DNA from: Methanosaeta sp. PtaB.Bin039
GTDB lineage: Archaea; Halobacteriota; Methanosarcinia; Methanotrichales; Methanotrichaceae
Assembly: GCA_002067795.1 (NCBI GenBank)
Contig: MVQI01000033.1
Coordinates: forward strand, 1 to 36,003
Direction: 5' to 3'
DNA: 36,003 nt
The notes beneath the pieces were generated by a model. It saw only the letters and a list, made by a program, of their open reading frames with translations, was not told the DNA's origin and ran no database searches. The number at the start of each line of letters is the position of its first letter. The stretch's first letter is position 1. A program made the position numbers and the translations under genes. Shown here piece by piece: positions 1 to 6,923 of this stretch.

Positions 1-2
1 TG

Positions 3-22
3 GAGATCGCCGAAGCGATCTC
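3..22 (-). other. Perfect hairpin with a cUUCGg tetraloop on the minus strand
   Basis: Eight bases (3-10) are perfectly complementary to 15-22 with a four-base loop. Read on the minus strand the loop is TTCG closed by a C-G pair, the exceptionally stable cUUCGg tetraloop. It lies about 90 bp downstream of the last gene of the minus-strand operon at 114-1384. It could be a 3'-end stabiliser, a terminator or part of an RNA continuing beyond the window edge. There is no T-run within the window to settle this. Confidence 0.5.
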
Positions 23-113
23 AGCCTGTCTCCATCTCCTGACAACTTGGCGACGGTTAGCCTGGGCTCTCCTGATCTTGGTGCGGCCTATGGAGTGCAC
101 GGTCTCACCAGAT

Positions 114-581
114 TTAGCCCTTCCACCATGGATAATAGCCAATTCCGTCCCGGCCGTTCGCCCTGGCAACAATCACGGATCTGCCGACCAACCGTTGTAT
201 TTTGGGCAACAAGGCATCATCCAGTATCAGCTTGAACCGACCGACCTGGACCGTGATAGTACCATCCTGGTTGGCCTGAAATCCCGTCAACTTGCCCCAC
301 CGAACGTCACCAGACCGCAAGGACATCGCCTTAGAACCACGGTTCAACGGCTCAACTGATCCATTTTCAGGCGCCTTGGTCAGCTTATAGCAGCACCTAG
401 GCAGCTCGAGAACCTCACCACGCTTTTTCAGGATAGTGAGCATCAGGTGGGCGGTGTCCCCGGTGACGTTGAACTCAGTCGTAATATCATCGACTGTGGC
501 CTTGCCAGCCACCGCCAGGTAACTGAGTAGGTCCTCCAGGTCTTCTGGCGGGATTGATCCCCGTTCTGTTCGAACAGTCAT
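114..581 (-). CDS. Hypothetical protein with N-terminal winged-helix-like segment
   Basis: This is the last of four overlapping or abutting minus-strand genes that start at 1384. The product is 155 aa. Residues about 10-60 look like a winged-helix domain: a helix-rich stretch with a putative recognition helix around 'DTAHLMLTILKKRGEV', followed by a basic, hydrophobic strand region. The C-terminal half is beta-rich and ends in 'GIGYYPWWKG'. I do not recognise a named family. The start overlaps the stop of the previous gene by 4 bp (ATGA type), which supports translational coupling. A DNA-binding or regulatory role is inferred only from the fold-like pattern and from its place next to an RHH regulator and a SWIM protein in an accessory segment. 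Confidence 0.6.
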   Translation of the reverse strand: MTVRTERGSIPPEDLEDLLSYLAVAGKATVDDITTEFNVTGDTAHLMLTILKKRGEVLELPRCCYKLTKAPENGSVEPLNRGSKAMSLRSGDVRWGKLTGFQANQDGTITVQVGRFKLILDDALLPKIQRLVGRSVIVARANGRDGIGYYPWWKG

Positions 582-850
582 TCAATGACCGCCTCCTCGT
601 GGTGGGCTAGATCCTCAGGCAGATCGTGACCGTTTTTCAGCAACCAGATAGCCGCTTCCCGAGGGCTGATCTCCTCCACACCCTGCCATTGCGAGATGTG
701 GACAATATAGAACCTCCCCTTCCTGGAACGGTAGAGATCGACGTGGTCCCACTGGCCTATGGCTGTCTTGCCGTCTGAATTTTCCCCCCAATGATGCCCC
801 GCTTGGTCAGTGTCCACAACAACATTATCGCCTAGCTGCAAGCGGACCAT
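578..850 (-). CDS. Small hypothetical protein, 90 aa
   Basis: Third gene of the minus-strand operon, 1 bp after the previous stop and overlapping the next start by 4 bp. The product is acidic at the C-terminus. It has a beta-rich N-terminal half with aromatic-rich segments ('GQWDHVDLYRSRKGRFYIV') and a short helical C-terminal part containing 'SPREAAIWLLKNG'. I do not recognise a family, and there is no signal peptide or membrane segment. The tight spacing and the intact frame across the operon argue that it is a real gene. Confidence 0.55.
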   Translation of the reverse strand: MVRLQLGDNVVVDTDQAGHHWGENSDGKTAIGQWDHVDLYRSRKGRFYIVHISQWQGVEEISPREAAIWLLKNGHDLPEDLAHHEEAVIE

Positions 851-851
851 C

Positions 852-1037
852 TCAGACCACCTCTGCCAGCTCCTCGCCCAGCTCTCTCAGATCAGCGTAG
901 ACGACCGCGGCATCAGGGCCAAAGGTCTTCGCCATGGACTCTAACCGTTTCCTGGCCAGATCAACAGGAATGCCAGTCCAGTTGGCCAGATAGGCGAGGG
1001 CCTTGGGATCCTGTAGGAGGTTGATTGGAGGGGTCAT
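852..1037 (-). CDS. Small hypothetical protein, 61 aa
   Basis: Second gene of the minus-strand operon. Its ATG shares one base with the TAA stop of the SWIM gene (TAATG junction), typical of translational coupling. The 61-aa product is mostly predicted helix and acidic at the end ('ELGEELAEVV'). The central 'GIPVDLARKRLESMAK' resembles a short helix-turn-helix-like or UBA-like three-helix bundle, but I would not assign a family. Its function is unknown. Its support comes from operon position, overlap and absence of a better frame. Confidence 0.5.
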   Translation of the reverse strand: MTPPINLLQDPKALAYLANWTGIPVDLARKRLESMAKTFGPDAAVVYADLRELGEELAEVV

Positions 1038-1384
1038 TACCAGACCACCGCCAGAGGCTCACGATGCTTGAATACGGGCCTGAAGTCGCCTATGTCGCCC
1101 AGGTTCTCTGAGGTGGTGGCAGGGGCAGGGAAGTACAGCCTCTGATGTTTGCACGGCTTCCCTGGGCTGTAAGTGGCCGCAGGGCAGGAACAATCGTTAG
1201 GCGTGGTCACATAGTAGGCATCGCCCTTCTTGCTCCTCACCAGCACCATATTCGCGCTAATGCGGTAGAAGTCTGGCATCTCCGCGGGCCCCTGGCCACG
1301 ATTGCGGTATTTTATCAACTGCGTTACAGCCTCCACCGTCTGAGTGACAGGAGAGGTCATAGATAGAATGGTCTTTCCATTCAT
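1037..1384 (-). CDS. SWIM-type zinc-finger small protein
   Basis: First gene of a four-gene minus-strand operon. The 115-aa product contains C65-x-C67 and C78-x-H80 (CxCx10CxH), which matches the SWIM zinc-binding signature. In the family this module binds DNA or protein and is found in Rad51-linked factors, transposases and SWI2/SNF2 proteins. The N-terminal 40 residues are helical ('QTVEAVTQLIKYRNRG') and the middle is beta-rich. The last 35 residues are proline-rich. It is a stand-alone SWIM domain, with no helicase or nuclease domain attached. A TATA-like element around 1417-1424 would give a leader of about 9 nt. The promoter is shared with the divergent RHH gene, whose product is the likely repressor (inference). 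Confidence 0.65.
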   Translation of the reverse strand: MNGKTILSMTSPVTQTVEAVTQLIKYRNRGQGPAEMPDFYRISANMVLVRSKKGDAYYVTTPNDCSCPAATYSPGKPCKHQRLYFPAPATTSENLGDIGDFRPVFKHREPLAVVW

Positions 1385-1396
1385 TGCTTTGCACCA
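1381..1396. repeat. Left copy of a 16-bp inverted repeat flanking the RHH gene
   Basis: These 16 bases (tcattgctttgcacca) are the exact reverse complement of 1684-1699. The copy overlaps the SWIM gene start codon and contains the first GCAC half-site of the regulatory region. It may be an operator copy or one end of a small mobile cassette. Confidence 0.6.
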
Positions 1397-1445
1397 ATAG
1401 CACTATAGCACTAATGGATATAAAACTCTTTTGGTGCTATTGCAC
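1391..1445. promoter_or_regulatory. Divergent TATA region with clustered GCAC/GTGC half-sites (putative RHH operator)
   Basis: Between the divergent SWIM and RHH genes lie GCAC at 1391, 1400 and 1408, GTGC at 1434 and GCAC at 1442. The last two form the palindrome GGTGC-n4-GCACC at 1432-1445. A central A/T element at 1417-1426 (gatataaaac) can be read as a TATA box on either strand. On the plus strand it would start transcription near 1448, right at the ATG at 1450. On the minus strand it would start near 1393. The layout fits autoregulation by the RHH protein; binding itself is inferred. Confidence 0.55.
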
Positions 1446-1449
1446 CATA

Positions 1450-1671
1450 ATGCTTTTAAGCCGAAAACGCCCACTACATGACATGGGACGAGTCAATGTG
1501 TATCTCCCGGATGAGCTGGAGAGGCGACTAAAGGACTTCGTTTATAAGAAAACGGGATCTTTTCGCGGGCAAAGCGAAATAGCAGTCCAAGCCATCAAAG
1601 AATACTTGGAAAATCACGAGCATGAGCTAGAGAAAAGCGAGAACCCTTGTGAGGCCCTCGCCTCCCCCTAA
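1450..1671 (+). CDS. Ribbon-helix-helix (CopG/Arc-type) transcriptional regulator
   Basis: The segment 'MGRVNVYLPDELERRLKDF' followed by a 'SEIAVQAIKEYLENHE' helix is a classic RHH fold: one strand for major-groove contact and two helices for dimerisation. I place the start at ATG 1450 (73 aa) because a TATA box centred near 1421 would begin transcription about there, giving a leaderless mRNA. ATG 1483 (62 aa) is the alternative and begins exactly at the RHH strand, but it has no Shine-Dalgarno. Upstream start codons in frame from 1384 lie inside the promoter and are unlikely. The gene is divergent from the SWIM operon and flanked by a 16-bp inverted repeat. It is probably an autorepressor also controlling the SWIM operon. 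Confidence 0.7.
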   Translation: MLLSRKRPLHDMGRVNVYLPDELERRLKDFVYKKTGSFRGQSEIAVQAIKEYLENHEHELEKSENPCEALASP

Positions 1672-1719
1672 GTCATTGATTTGTGGTGCAAAGCAATGAC
1701 AATGATCCGTTTTTCTAAG
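1672..1719 (+). terminator. Hairpin plus T-run after the RHH gene
   Basis: GTCATTG at 1672-1678 pairs with CAATGAC at 1694-1700 around a 15-nt loop, and a five-T run follows at about 1712. It starts at the RHH stop codon and is the last feature before tRNA-Ser. Archaeal termination mostly uses T-runs, so this is a reasonable terminator. It overlaps the right inverted-repeat copy. Confidence 0.4.
1684..1699. repeat. Right copy of the 16-bp inverted repeat flanking the RHH gene
   Basis: These 16 bases (tggtgcaaagcaatga) are an exact inverted copy of 1381-1396. The copy lies directly after the RHH stop codon and partly inside the downstream hairpin. Confidence 0.6.
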
Positions 1720-1751
1720 GCATTTCCCATTTCAGTTTACCTGTAAGAAAG

Positions 1752-1837
1752 CGCCGAGGGAGGGATTCGAACCCTCGATCCTCGTGAGAGGAACAGGTTT
1801 AGCAAACCTGCGCCCTACCTGGCTAGGCTACCTCGAC
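1752..1837 (-). tRNA. tRNA-Ser (anticodon GCU)
   Basis: On the minus strand, GTCGAGG at the 5' end pairs with CCTCGGC at the 3' end, with discriminator G. The anticodon arm is CAGGT-TTGCTAA-ACCTG, giving GCU. A long variable arm (TCCTC...GAGGA), typical of serine tRNA, precedes the T arm with GGTTCGAATC. No CCA is encoded. A TATA-like box at 1862-1870 sits about 28 bp upstream. The 3' end faces the accessory genes at 1-1671, a common integration geometry. Confidence 0.95.
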
Positions 1838-1861
1838 CCGGATAGGCCCTTTCGCTTTTCG

Positions 1862-1870
1862 ATATTTAAA
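1862..1870 (-). promoter_or_regulatory. TATA box for tRNA-Ser
   Basis: The minus strand reads tttaaatat, centred about 28 bp upstream of the tRNA 5' end at 1837, the usual archaeal TATA-to-start distance. Confidence 0.6.
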
Positions 1871-1909
1871 CCCTCCGTTTTCTGAGAAGCCCATGCACTG
1901 CCTTCCTTT

Positions 1910-2224
1910 TCAGGATCCGAACCGCTCCATCTTCTCCAGATAGGCAAGGCCGACAGGCGTAAGAGTCAGCCCGCCCTGGCCCTCCTCGACCAGGTGAGCC
2001 TTCTTAAGCACATCAATGTGGAAACGAAGGGCCTCCTTGCCCATGCCAAGCTCTTCGTGCAGATGATCCAGCGAGACCGACTCCCGACCGATGGACACAA
2101 GCAACCGTCGCCTCAATGGGAGCTGAAGGGCCACCAGGGCGAACCAATGGTCCTCGGCCGTCACCCACCATCCCGAAGAAGAATCGCCATCATCCCCGAT
2201 ACCCGGTCCCGTCGGAGAGGTCAT
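1910..2224 (-). CDS. Winged-helix (ArsR-like) DNA-binding protein
   Basis: The product is 104 aa. After a disordered N-terminus rich in Gly, Ser and Asp (about 25 residues), the segment 'EDHWFALVALQLPLRRRLLVSIG' and the helix-turn-helix 'LDHLHEELGMGKEALRFHIDVLKKAHLV' form a winged-helix domain. A wing and a C-terminal helix ending 'GLAYLEKMERFGS' follow. The start at 2224 is chosen because GGAGG lies 7 nt upstream and because it avoids overlap with the CBS gene; an in-frame start at 2284 would overlap it. It lies just downstream of the CBS-pair gene on the same strand, so the two may form an operon. Its target is unknown. Confidence 0.7.
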   Translation of the reverse strand: MTSPTGPGIGDDGDSSSGWWVTAEDHWFALVALQLPLRRRLLVSIGRESVSLDHLHEELGMGKEALRFHIDVLKKAHLVEEGQGGLTLTPVGLAYLEKMERFGS

Positions 2225-2271
2225 ATCGGAGCCTCCGCGAAAGCTGCACATGCGGCCGACGCCATGCCCAT

Positions 2272-2652
2272 CTACTCCACACACCTGAGCAGATCCTTGC
2301 TTGTGACTATTCCCACCAGGGCCCCGCCCTGGACCACAGGCAGCCGGCGGATGTTGTGGCGGATCATAACCTGGGCAGCCTCCTTTGCTGGGGCTTCTGG
2401 AGATATGGTGACCAGAGGGGCAGGGGTCATGATCTCCGAGACTCTTACCGTCTTGGGATCAAGCCCTGGGGCCAGTACCCGGGCGAATATCTGAGTCGTG
2501 GTGACGATTCCTTCCGCCTCCTTCAAGAGACCCTGCCTGGCAACCAAGACGCTGCCGCGGGAGCCTGAGACCATGATCGAGATCGCCTCAAATACCGTTG
2601 CATCAGGAGAGACTGTGACTATAGGGTAGGTCATGACATCCATTACCTTCAT
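2272..2652 (-). CDS. CBS-domain pair protein
   Basis: The 126-aa protein is made only of two CBS domains, at roughly residues 1-62 and 69-126. Each has the usual pattern: 'VMTYPIVTVSPDATVFEAISIM' in abbreviated form for the first, and 'IMTPAPLVTISPEAPAKEAA' with 'GIVTSKDLL' for the second. Such stand-alone pairs bind adenine nucleotides (AMP, ATP, SAM) and act as sensors for partners. No enzyme is fused. The next gene on the strand is a winged-helix protein 47 bp downstream, so a sensor-regulator pair is possible but not shown. The start is the first ATG, with an A/T-rich TATA-like element (minus strand aacttaaag) about 45 bp upstream. Confidence 0.85.
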   Translation of the reverse strand: MKVMDVMTYPIVTVSPDATVFEAISIMVSGSRGSVLVARQGLLKEAEGIVTTTQIFARVLAPGLDPKTVRVSEIMTPAPLVTISPEAPAKEAAQVMIRHNIRRLPVVQGGALVGIVTSKDLLRCVE

Positions 2653-2718
2653 GAGGCCAGCTCCAGGTGGCTATCGTACCTCCAACCCCTTTAAGTTATC
2701 CAAAGATGCCAAGCGCCC

Positions 2719-3387
2719 TTACACATCCAGCCACTCGACTGAGATCCCGCGGTCCCCCAGATCTACCAGGGCAAAGTGGCCGCGGCGAAACTCGCCCACG
2801 TTTACAACACAGGTCTTGCCCAACCGGCAAGCCCCCCGGTCCTCGTGTATATGTCCGCACAGCACAAGGGCAGGCTTCCGGTCGAGGATGAACCGCAAAA
2901 GTCCAACAGATCCGGATTCCTCACCGTTATAGAGTCGGTCCTGAACACCCCTGGGAGGCTGATGGGCCAGAACAACACGCCATCGGCTGACGGCAGCGGC
3001 GCTGTCCAGACTGCAGAGGGTCTGAAAGACATCCTCATCTGTGTGATAATACCGGTTGGGGTCACCCACCCGGGACCTGTCGCGTGGCACCATGCCACCC
3101 ATACCGTAAAATGCGGCCTCGCCAATCAGGGCGCAGCACCGGTGAACCAGCTGCAGACCGTTACCCGGCCATATACCCTCCACCAGTTGTGGCTGGTCCA
3201 TGTTGCCAGGCACAGCCAGACATGGCATGGATAACCTCGAGAGCGCATCGAGAATAGGCCGTGCCGCAGATGCATCGCTTCCGTTGTGTATATCGCCGCA
3301 GAGGGCCAAAAGGTCGGCCTCGATGCCGCTCAAGCCTTCCAGCCGCTCCCATCGATCGTGAAGGTCGGCCAGAGCCAGGATCCTCAT
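2719..3387 (-). CDS. Calcineurin-like metallophosphoesterase
   Basis: The 222-aa protein has the full set of motifs of the family: D8-L-H10 (DxH), GDIHN at 31-35, GN62-M-D64, 'AHQPP' with H142, and GHIHED with H179 and H181. These ligate two metal ions. It resembles small archaeal MPEs related to YfcE/MJ0936-type phosphodiesterases; the physiological substrate is unknown. I start at the ATG at 3387 because the fold begins directly with 'MRILALADLHD'. A TATA box (plus strand gatatttat, 3407-3415) would place transcription near that ATG, giving a leaderless mRNA. An in-frame ATG at 3405 would lie upstream of that start point. Confidence 0.88.
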   Translation of the reverse strand: MRILALADLHDRWERLEGLSGIEADLLALCGDIHNGSDASAARPILDALSRLSMPCLAVPGNMDQPQLVEGIWPGNGLQLVHRCCALIGEAAFYGMGGMVPRDRSRVGDPNRYYHTDEDVFQTLCSLDSAAAVSRWRVVLAHQPPRGVQDRLYNGEESGSVGLLRFILDRKPALVLCGHIHEDRGACRLGKTCVVNVGEFRRGHFALVDLGDRGISVEWLDV

Positions 3388-3406
3388 AACCGGATATATC
3401 ATCAAC

Positions 3407-3415
3407 GATATTTAT
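3407..3415 (-). promoter_or_regulatory. TATA box for the metallophosphoesterase gene
   Basis: The minus strand reads ataaatatc, centred about 24 bp before the ATG at 3387. It predicts a leaderless transcript. The 239-bp gap between this gene and pheT otherwise shows no gene. Confidence 0.5.
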
Positions 3416-3644
3416 CTATTCTTCCAGCAGGCATGCAATGATCTGACATCTGATGAACATCTGCTGGGGCGCGCAAAAACGTCCGATTGACTGCACCTAT
3501 GGAGGCCCTCGAAGCCCCAAATCAGATAGGCAAAAGGAAAGACGGGTGGGTTTTAGCAGGCGAATGAGACGGCAGGGAACCGAGGCCTGGCCGGCTGCAA
3601 GATAGCGACCGGCCAGCCTATACGGCCCATTGTTCCCGATGAAC

Positions 3645-5252
3645 TCAGGTCTCCAGCTCCATCCCAACCACCGGCTGCTCCAGGCCAAAACCGGTTATCA
3701 CCGCCGGATGAAGCTCTCCGAAGCACCCAGCCCGCCTGCCTTCAAGCATTATATCCGCCCCCCGTCCTGGGATGAAAGCACCGTCTGCCGAAGGCACTAT
3801 CCTGGCAGGCATACACAGCTCACGAAGAACAGCCTCTGCAGCAGATCGCACCTCAGAGAAGCCGGCTCCGCTGTGGATTGATGCCGAGGCCAGATGGCTC
3901 TCAGTCCGCCCGCCAACAACCACATCCCCTACCGCAAAGATGCGCTGAGGCAACGGGTGGTGCTGGTTCATGGAGAGTATCTCCAAGAGACCTGGCAGGA
4001 TATCGGTCCTCACCATTGTGTGCAGCTCGCTTATGGGGTGCAGAACCCTGGTATAGTGGCACGGTTCGCGCCTCATCAGCTCGAACTGACTGTGCTCGCT
4101 CGTCAGTGTAAACGGCATGACCTCCAGATAGCCGAGACCTGCCAGGCTCTCACGAACCCGGCTTCTGTGAGTGGAGAGCGGATGCGACTGGCCCATTGTA
4201 ACTGTGGCCGGCATCTCGGCCTTGAGGTTCTCGTAGCCGAAGGCCTTGGCCGCGTCCTCGAATATGTCCCATGAGTGCATTATGTCCGCCCGGTAAGCCG
4301 GCACCAATACCTCCACCATGGACCCGTCTGGCCTGGCTCCAAAACGCATCCTCTGCAGAGCAGAAGCCAGCTCTTCCGGTCCCAAATCAAAGCCGATCAG
4401 GCTGTTGGCCTCTGCCGGGTCAACTACCCAGCGAGACGGTGTCAAATCAGGCAGAACCTTCTCGCCCTCTTGGGAGCGCAGCGTAACCCCCTCAATCCTT
4501 CCGCCCCGCTCAGCCAGAGCTGTCACCACTATGTTCAGCGCCTTGAATACGACCGGATCGGTGCCTGTGACATCTATGAACAGATCTCTTGTCTCGTCCC
4601 GCACCCTGGTCAGCTCACCGTTGATGATTGGCGGAAAGGACAGAACCTGGTCGTCCGAGTCGAGTATGAGCGGATAGCGCGGGCAGCCTTCCAGGATGTG
4701 GGCGAATGCGCGGCCCTTGGGATGGCGCTCTAAGACCTCCCGCATGCTCATCGAGTCCTGGAAGTCCAGTGGCACGAACCGGAAGGATGGGTCGGCTGCA
4801 AGATAGCGAAATGGCGGCCGGACCTGTGATATGTCGTGAACCCCTATTGCCACCTTGCGGCGGTTGCGTCCCAGCCCCCAGTGCAGATCCTCCTGGAGGT
4901 CCATCAGGGACTCTATGGCCGGATCGCTGAAGTGAAGATCGCGAATTACAGCACAGCCTATCACCGGCCTGACCGCCCTTACCGACGGGTCCACCTCCAT
5001 GACGATGGGCCCCCGAGAGACCTGATATTCGGGAAGGCCGGCATTCAATCCGAGAAATCCGGTCATGGCCCGGGCCACGCCCTCAGAGCAGTACAGGTCC
5101 GGCCGGTCTGGGAAGAACTCCACATCGACGTGATCCTCCTCCAGCCGCTTGCCTATATCTGCACCCATCATGGGCAGACGCTCCAGGATCGTCTCCTTTG
5201 AAGCGCCCACCATCTGCTCCAGATCCTCGTAGTAAAGCCTGACTACCGGCAT
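3645..5252 (-). CDS. pheT: Phenylalanine--tRNA ligase beta subunit, archaeal type
   Basis: The 535-aa product matches the shorter archaeal PheT, which lacks the bacterial EMAP tRNA-binding insert. It opens with 'MPVVRLYYEDLEQMVGASKE', typical of the archaeal/eukaryal beta subunit. It continues through B3/B4 editing-type sequence (about residues 85-275, including 'DLFIDVTGTDP') and a B5-like domain. It ends in a catalytic-like fold with 'VRTDILPGLLEILSMNQHHPLPQRIFAVGDV'-type sequence. With PheS it forms the alpha2beta2 enzyme that charges tRNA-Phe. The gene follows pheS with a 1-bp gap, so the two are clearly co-transcribed and probably translationally coupled. The 3' gap of about 240 bp separates it from the next operon. 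Confidence 0.96.
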   Translation of the reverse strand: MPVVRLYYEDLEQMVGASKETILERLPMMGADIGKRLEEDHVDVEFFPDRPDLYCSEGVARAMTGFLGLNAGLPEYQVSRGPIVMEVDPSVRAVRPVIGCAVIRDLHFSDPAIESLMDLQEDLHWGLGRNRRKVAIGVHDISQVRPPFRYLAADPSFRFVPLDFQDSMSMREVLERHPKGRAFAHILEGCPRYPLILDSDDQVLSFPPIINGELTRVRDETRDLFIDVTGTDPVVFKALNIVVTALAERGGRIEGVTLRSQEGEKVLPDLTPSRWVVDPAEANSLIGFDLGPEELASALQRMRFGARPDGSMVEVLVPAYRADIMHSWDIFEDAAKAFGYENLKAEMPATVTMGQSHPLSTHRSRVRESLAGLGYLEVMPFTLTSEHSQFELMRREPCHYTRVLHPISELHTMVRTDILPGLLEILSMNQHHPLPQRIFAVGDVVVGGRTESHLASASIHSGAGFSEVRSAAEAVLRELCMPARIVPSADGAFIPGRGADIMLEGRRAGCFGELHPAVITGFGLEQPVVGMELET

Positions 5253-5253
5253 C

Positions 5254-6711
5254 TCAATGACCCCCGTAAACTGATATGGGCGTGTCCCGCAGCCACTCCA
5301 GATCGGATTGATAGAGCAGCCGAAGATCTTTCAGGCCGAGAGTCAGCATGGCCAGCCGGCTGACGCCTAGCCCCCAGGCCAGCACCGGGTGGTCGATTCC
5401 GAATGGTGCTGTCACCTCCCGCCGAAATACCCCGGCACCACCCAGCTCTACCCAGCCCAGGCCGTCGATCCATACCTCTGGCTCCACGCTGGGCTCGGTA
5501 TAGGGGAAGTAGCCAGGCCGGAAGCGAACCTGGTGAAATCCCATCTTGGAATAGAACTCCTTTAGCAGACCAAGCAGGTTTGCAAAGGTGACGCCGCGGT
5601 CCATGATGACGCCTTCCAGCTGCTCGAACTCCGGGGTGTGAGTGGCATCTATCGACTCCCTGCGGTAGACCCGATCTATGCAGAAGGCCTTGACCGGAGG
5701 CTCGGGGTGATCTGCCAGGTATTTTATGGTGACTGCAGTGGTGTGAGTTCGCAGGACCTCCTGCCTGGCCACCTCTTCTGACCAGCAGCCGCCCCATCCG
5801 GTGGAGCCGGTATTGCCGCCACGCTCATGCATCTCCTTTACCCCGGAGCAGTCGGGCAGGTCGGCCTTGGTGGACAGGTAGAACGTGTCCTGCATCTCCC
5901 TGGCAGGGTGATCCTGCGGCTGGAAGAGAGCATCGAAGTTCCAGAAGCTGGACTGGACAATATCTCCCCGGATCTCAGCAAAGCCCATCTCAAGCATTAT
6001 CAGACGCATCTTCTCGAGGAGCCTCTGATAGGGATGGATCTTGCCGGGAAACAGCCGCTCTGCGCTTAAGGTGACGTCATATGGTGTGAACCGGCGATCC
6101 CGCCACATTCCGCTCTTCAGCAGCTCCGGCGTAAGCTGCTTGATGGTGACAGCCGCCTCGCCTGCAGTGCCGGACCGCGCGGCCAACTCGGCTCTGGCCT
6201 TTTCGGTGGGGCGATAGAGCCAGGACTTTTGCTCGCTGGAGGTCACCAGCCCTCTGCCCTTAAGCGCGGCCAGAGCCGATGCCGAAAGCCCAGAAGCATC
6301 TCTTGGCCCGCCATGCAGGGCCTGCAAAACCGCCTCATCCTCACCAGCCGAGACATGGCCAGAGGGTCGCATAACTCCACCCTCTATGACAGCCCAACCC
6401 TTCTTCTTGATCCAGCCGATGCCGATCTTCAGCGTCGGATCCCTCAGCTCCGAGAGCGGGACTCCCTGGCCCAGGCGCTCGAGAAGCTGTCTCTCGGGAA
6501 GCCCTTGCCTGGAATAAGCCTCCCCTTCGCCGGTCAGCGAGAATATCTCAGAAACTGTCTTCTTGACCTCGATCAGGCCCTGCTCGCCAAGCGAATCGGC
6601 CGAGGCCCGAACCGCCTCGACCTTCATGCCCAGCTTATCGGCGATGGCCTTGGGGTCCTGCTCGCCTGCAGCTATGGCCTCTAGAACCTTTGCATCGCTC
6701 TCCGTCAACAT
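5254..6711 (-). CDS. pheS: Phenylalanine--tRNA ligase alpha subunit, archaeal type
   Basis: The 485-aa product has N-terminal winged-helix domains ('KVLEAIAAGEQDPKAIADKL') that contact tRNA in the archaeal/eukaryal form. The class II catalytic core includes 'FWNFDALFQPQDHPAREMQD' around residue 260, the motif 2 region 'FCIDRVYRRESIDATHTPEF', and the motif 3 'GLGVSRLAMLTLGLKDLR' near the C-terminus. It catalyses Phe activation and transfer to tRNA-Phe with PheT, which lies 1 bp downstream. A good TATA box (minus strand ttaaatatag, 6757-6766) sits about 50 bp before the ATG. Confidence 0.97.
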   Translation of the reverse strand: MLTESDAKVLEAIAAGEQDPKAIADKLGMKVEAVRASADSLGEQGLIEVKKTVSEIFSLTGEGEAYSRQGLPERQLLERLGQGVPLSELRDPTLKIGIGWIKKKGWAVIEGGVMRPSGHVSAGEDEAVLQALHGGPRDASGLSASALAALKGRGLVTSSEQKSWLYRPTEKARAELAARSGTAGEAAVTIKQLTPELLKSGMWRDRRFTPYDVTLSAERLFPGKIHPYQRLLEKMRLIMLEMGFAEIRGDIVQSSFWNFDALFQPQDHPAREMQDTFYLSTKADLPDCSGVKEMHERGGNTGSTGWGGCWSEEVARQEVLRTHTTAVTIKYLADHPEPPVKAFCIDRVYRRESIDATHTPEFEQLEGVIMDRGVTFANLLGLLKEFYSKMGFHQVRFRPGYFPYTEPSVEPEVWIDGLGWVELGGAGVFRREVTAPFGIDHPVLAWGLGVSRLAMLTLGLKDLRLLYQSDLEWLRDTPISVYGGH

Positions 6712-6756
6712 AAAGCATCATCTCTCAGGTAGGACAGGCCAGCTATCCGGCCACCC

Positions 6757-6766
6757 TATATTTAAG
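6757..6766 (-). promoter_or_regulatory. TATA box for pheS-pheT
   Basis: The minus strand reads ttaaatatag, close to the archaeal TATA consensus, with a predicted start near 6735 and a leader of about 24 nt. Confidence 0.6.
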
Positions 6767-6923
6767 GAGGATGTAGCTTGTGAATTTCCATCTCCCAACC
6801 CGCGATGCCCATGAAGGTTCCCCATCAAAAAAGCCCTTCCTGAGATAGGCGAAATCATCCGGAGAGATTGCCGATGGCCTTGTCGGAACTCTAAAAAATA
6901 TTGGAGAATCTTCCAGAAGTCGC

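Noticed and set aside
20-359. Plus-strand frames at the left edge
   Set aside because: They run opposite the winged-helix-like gene and have no ribosome site or known domain.
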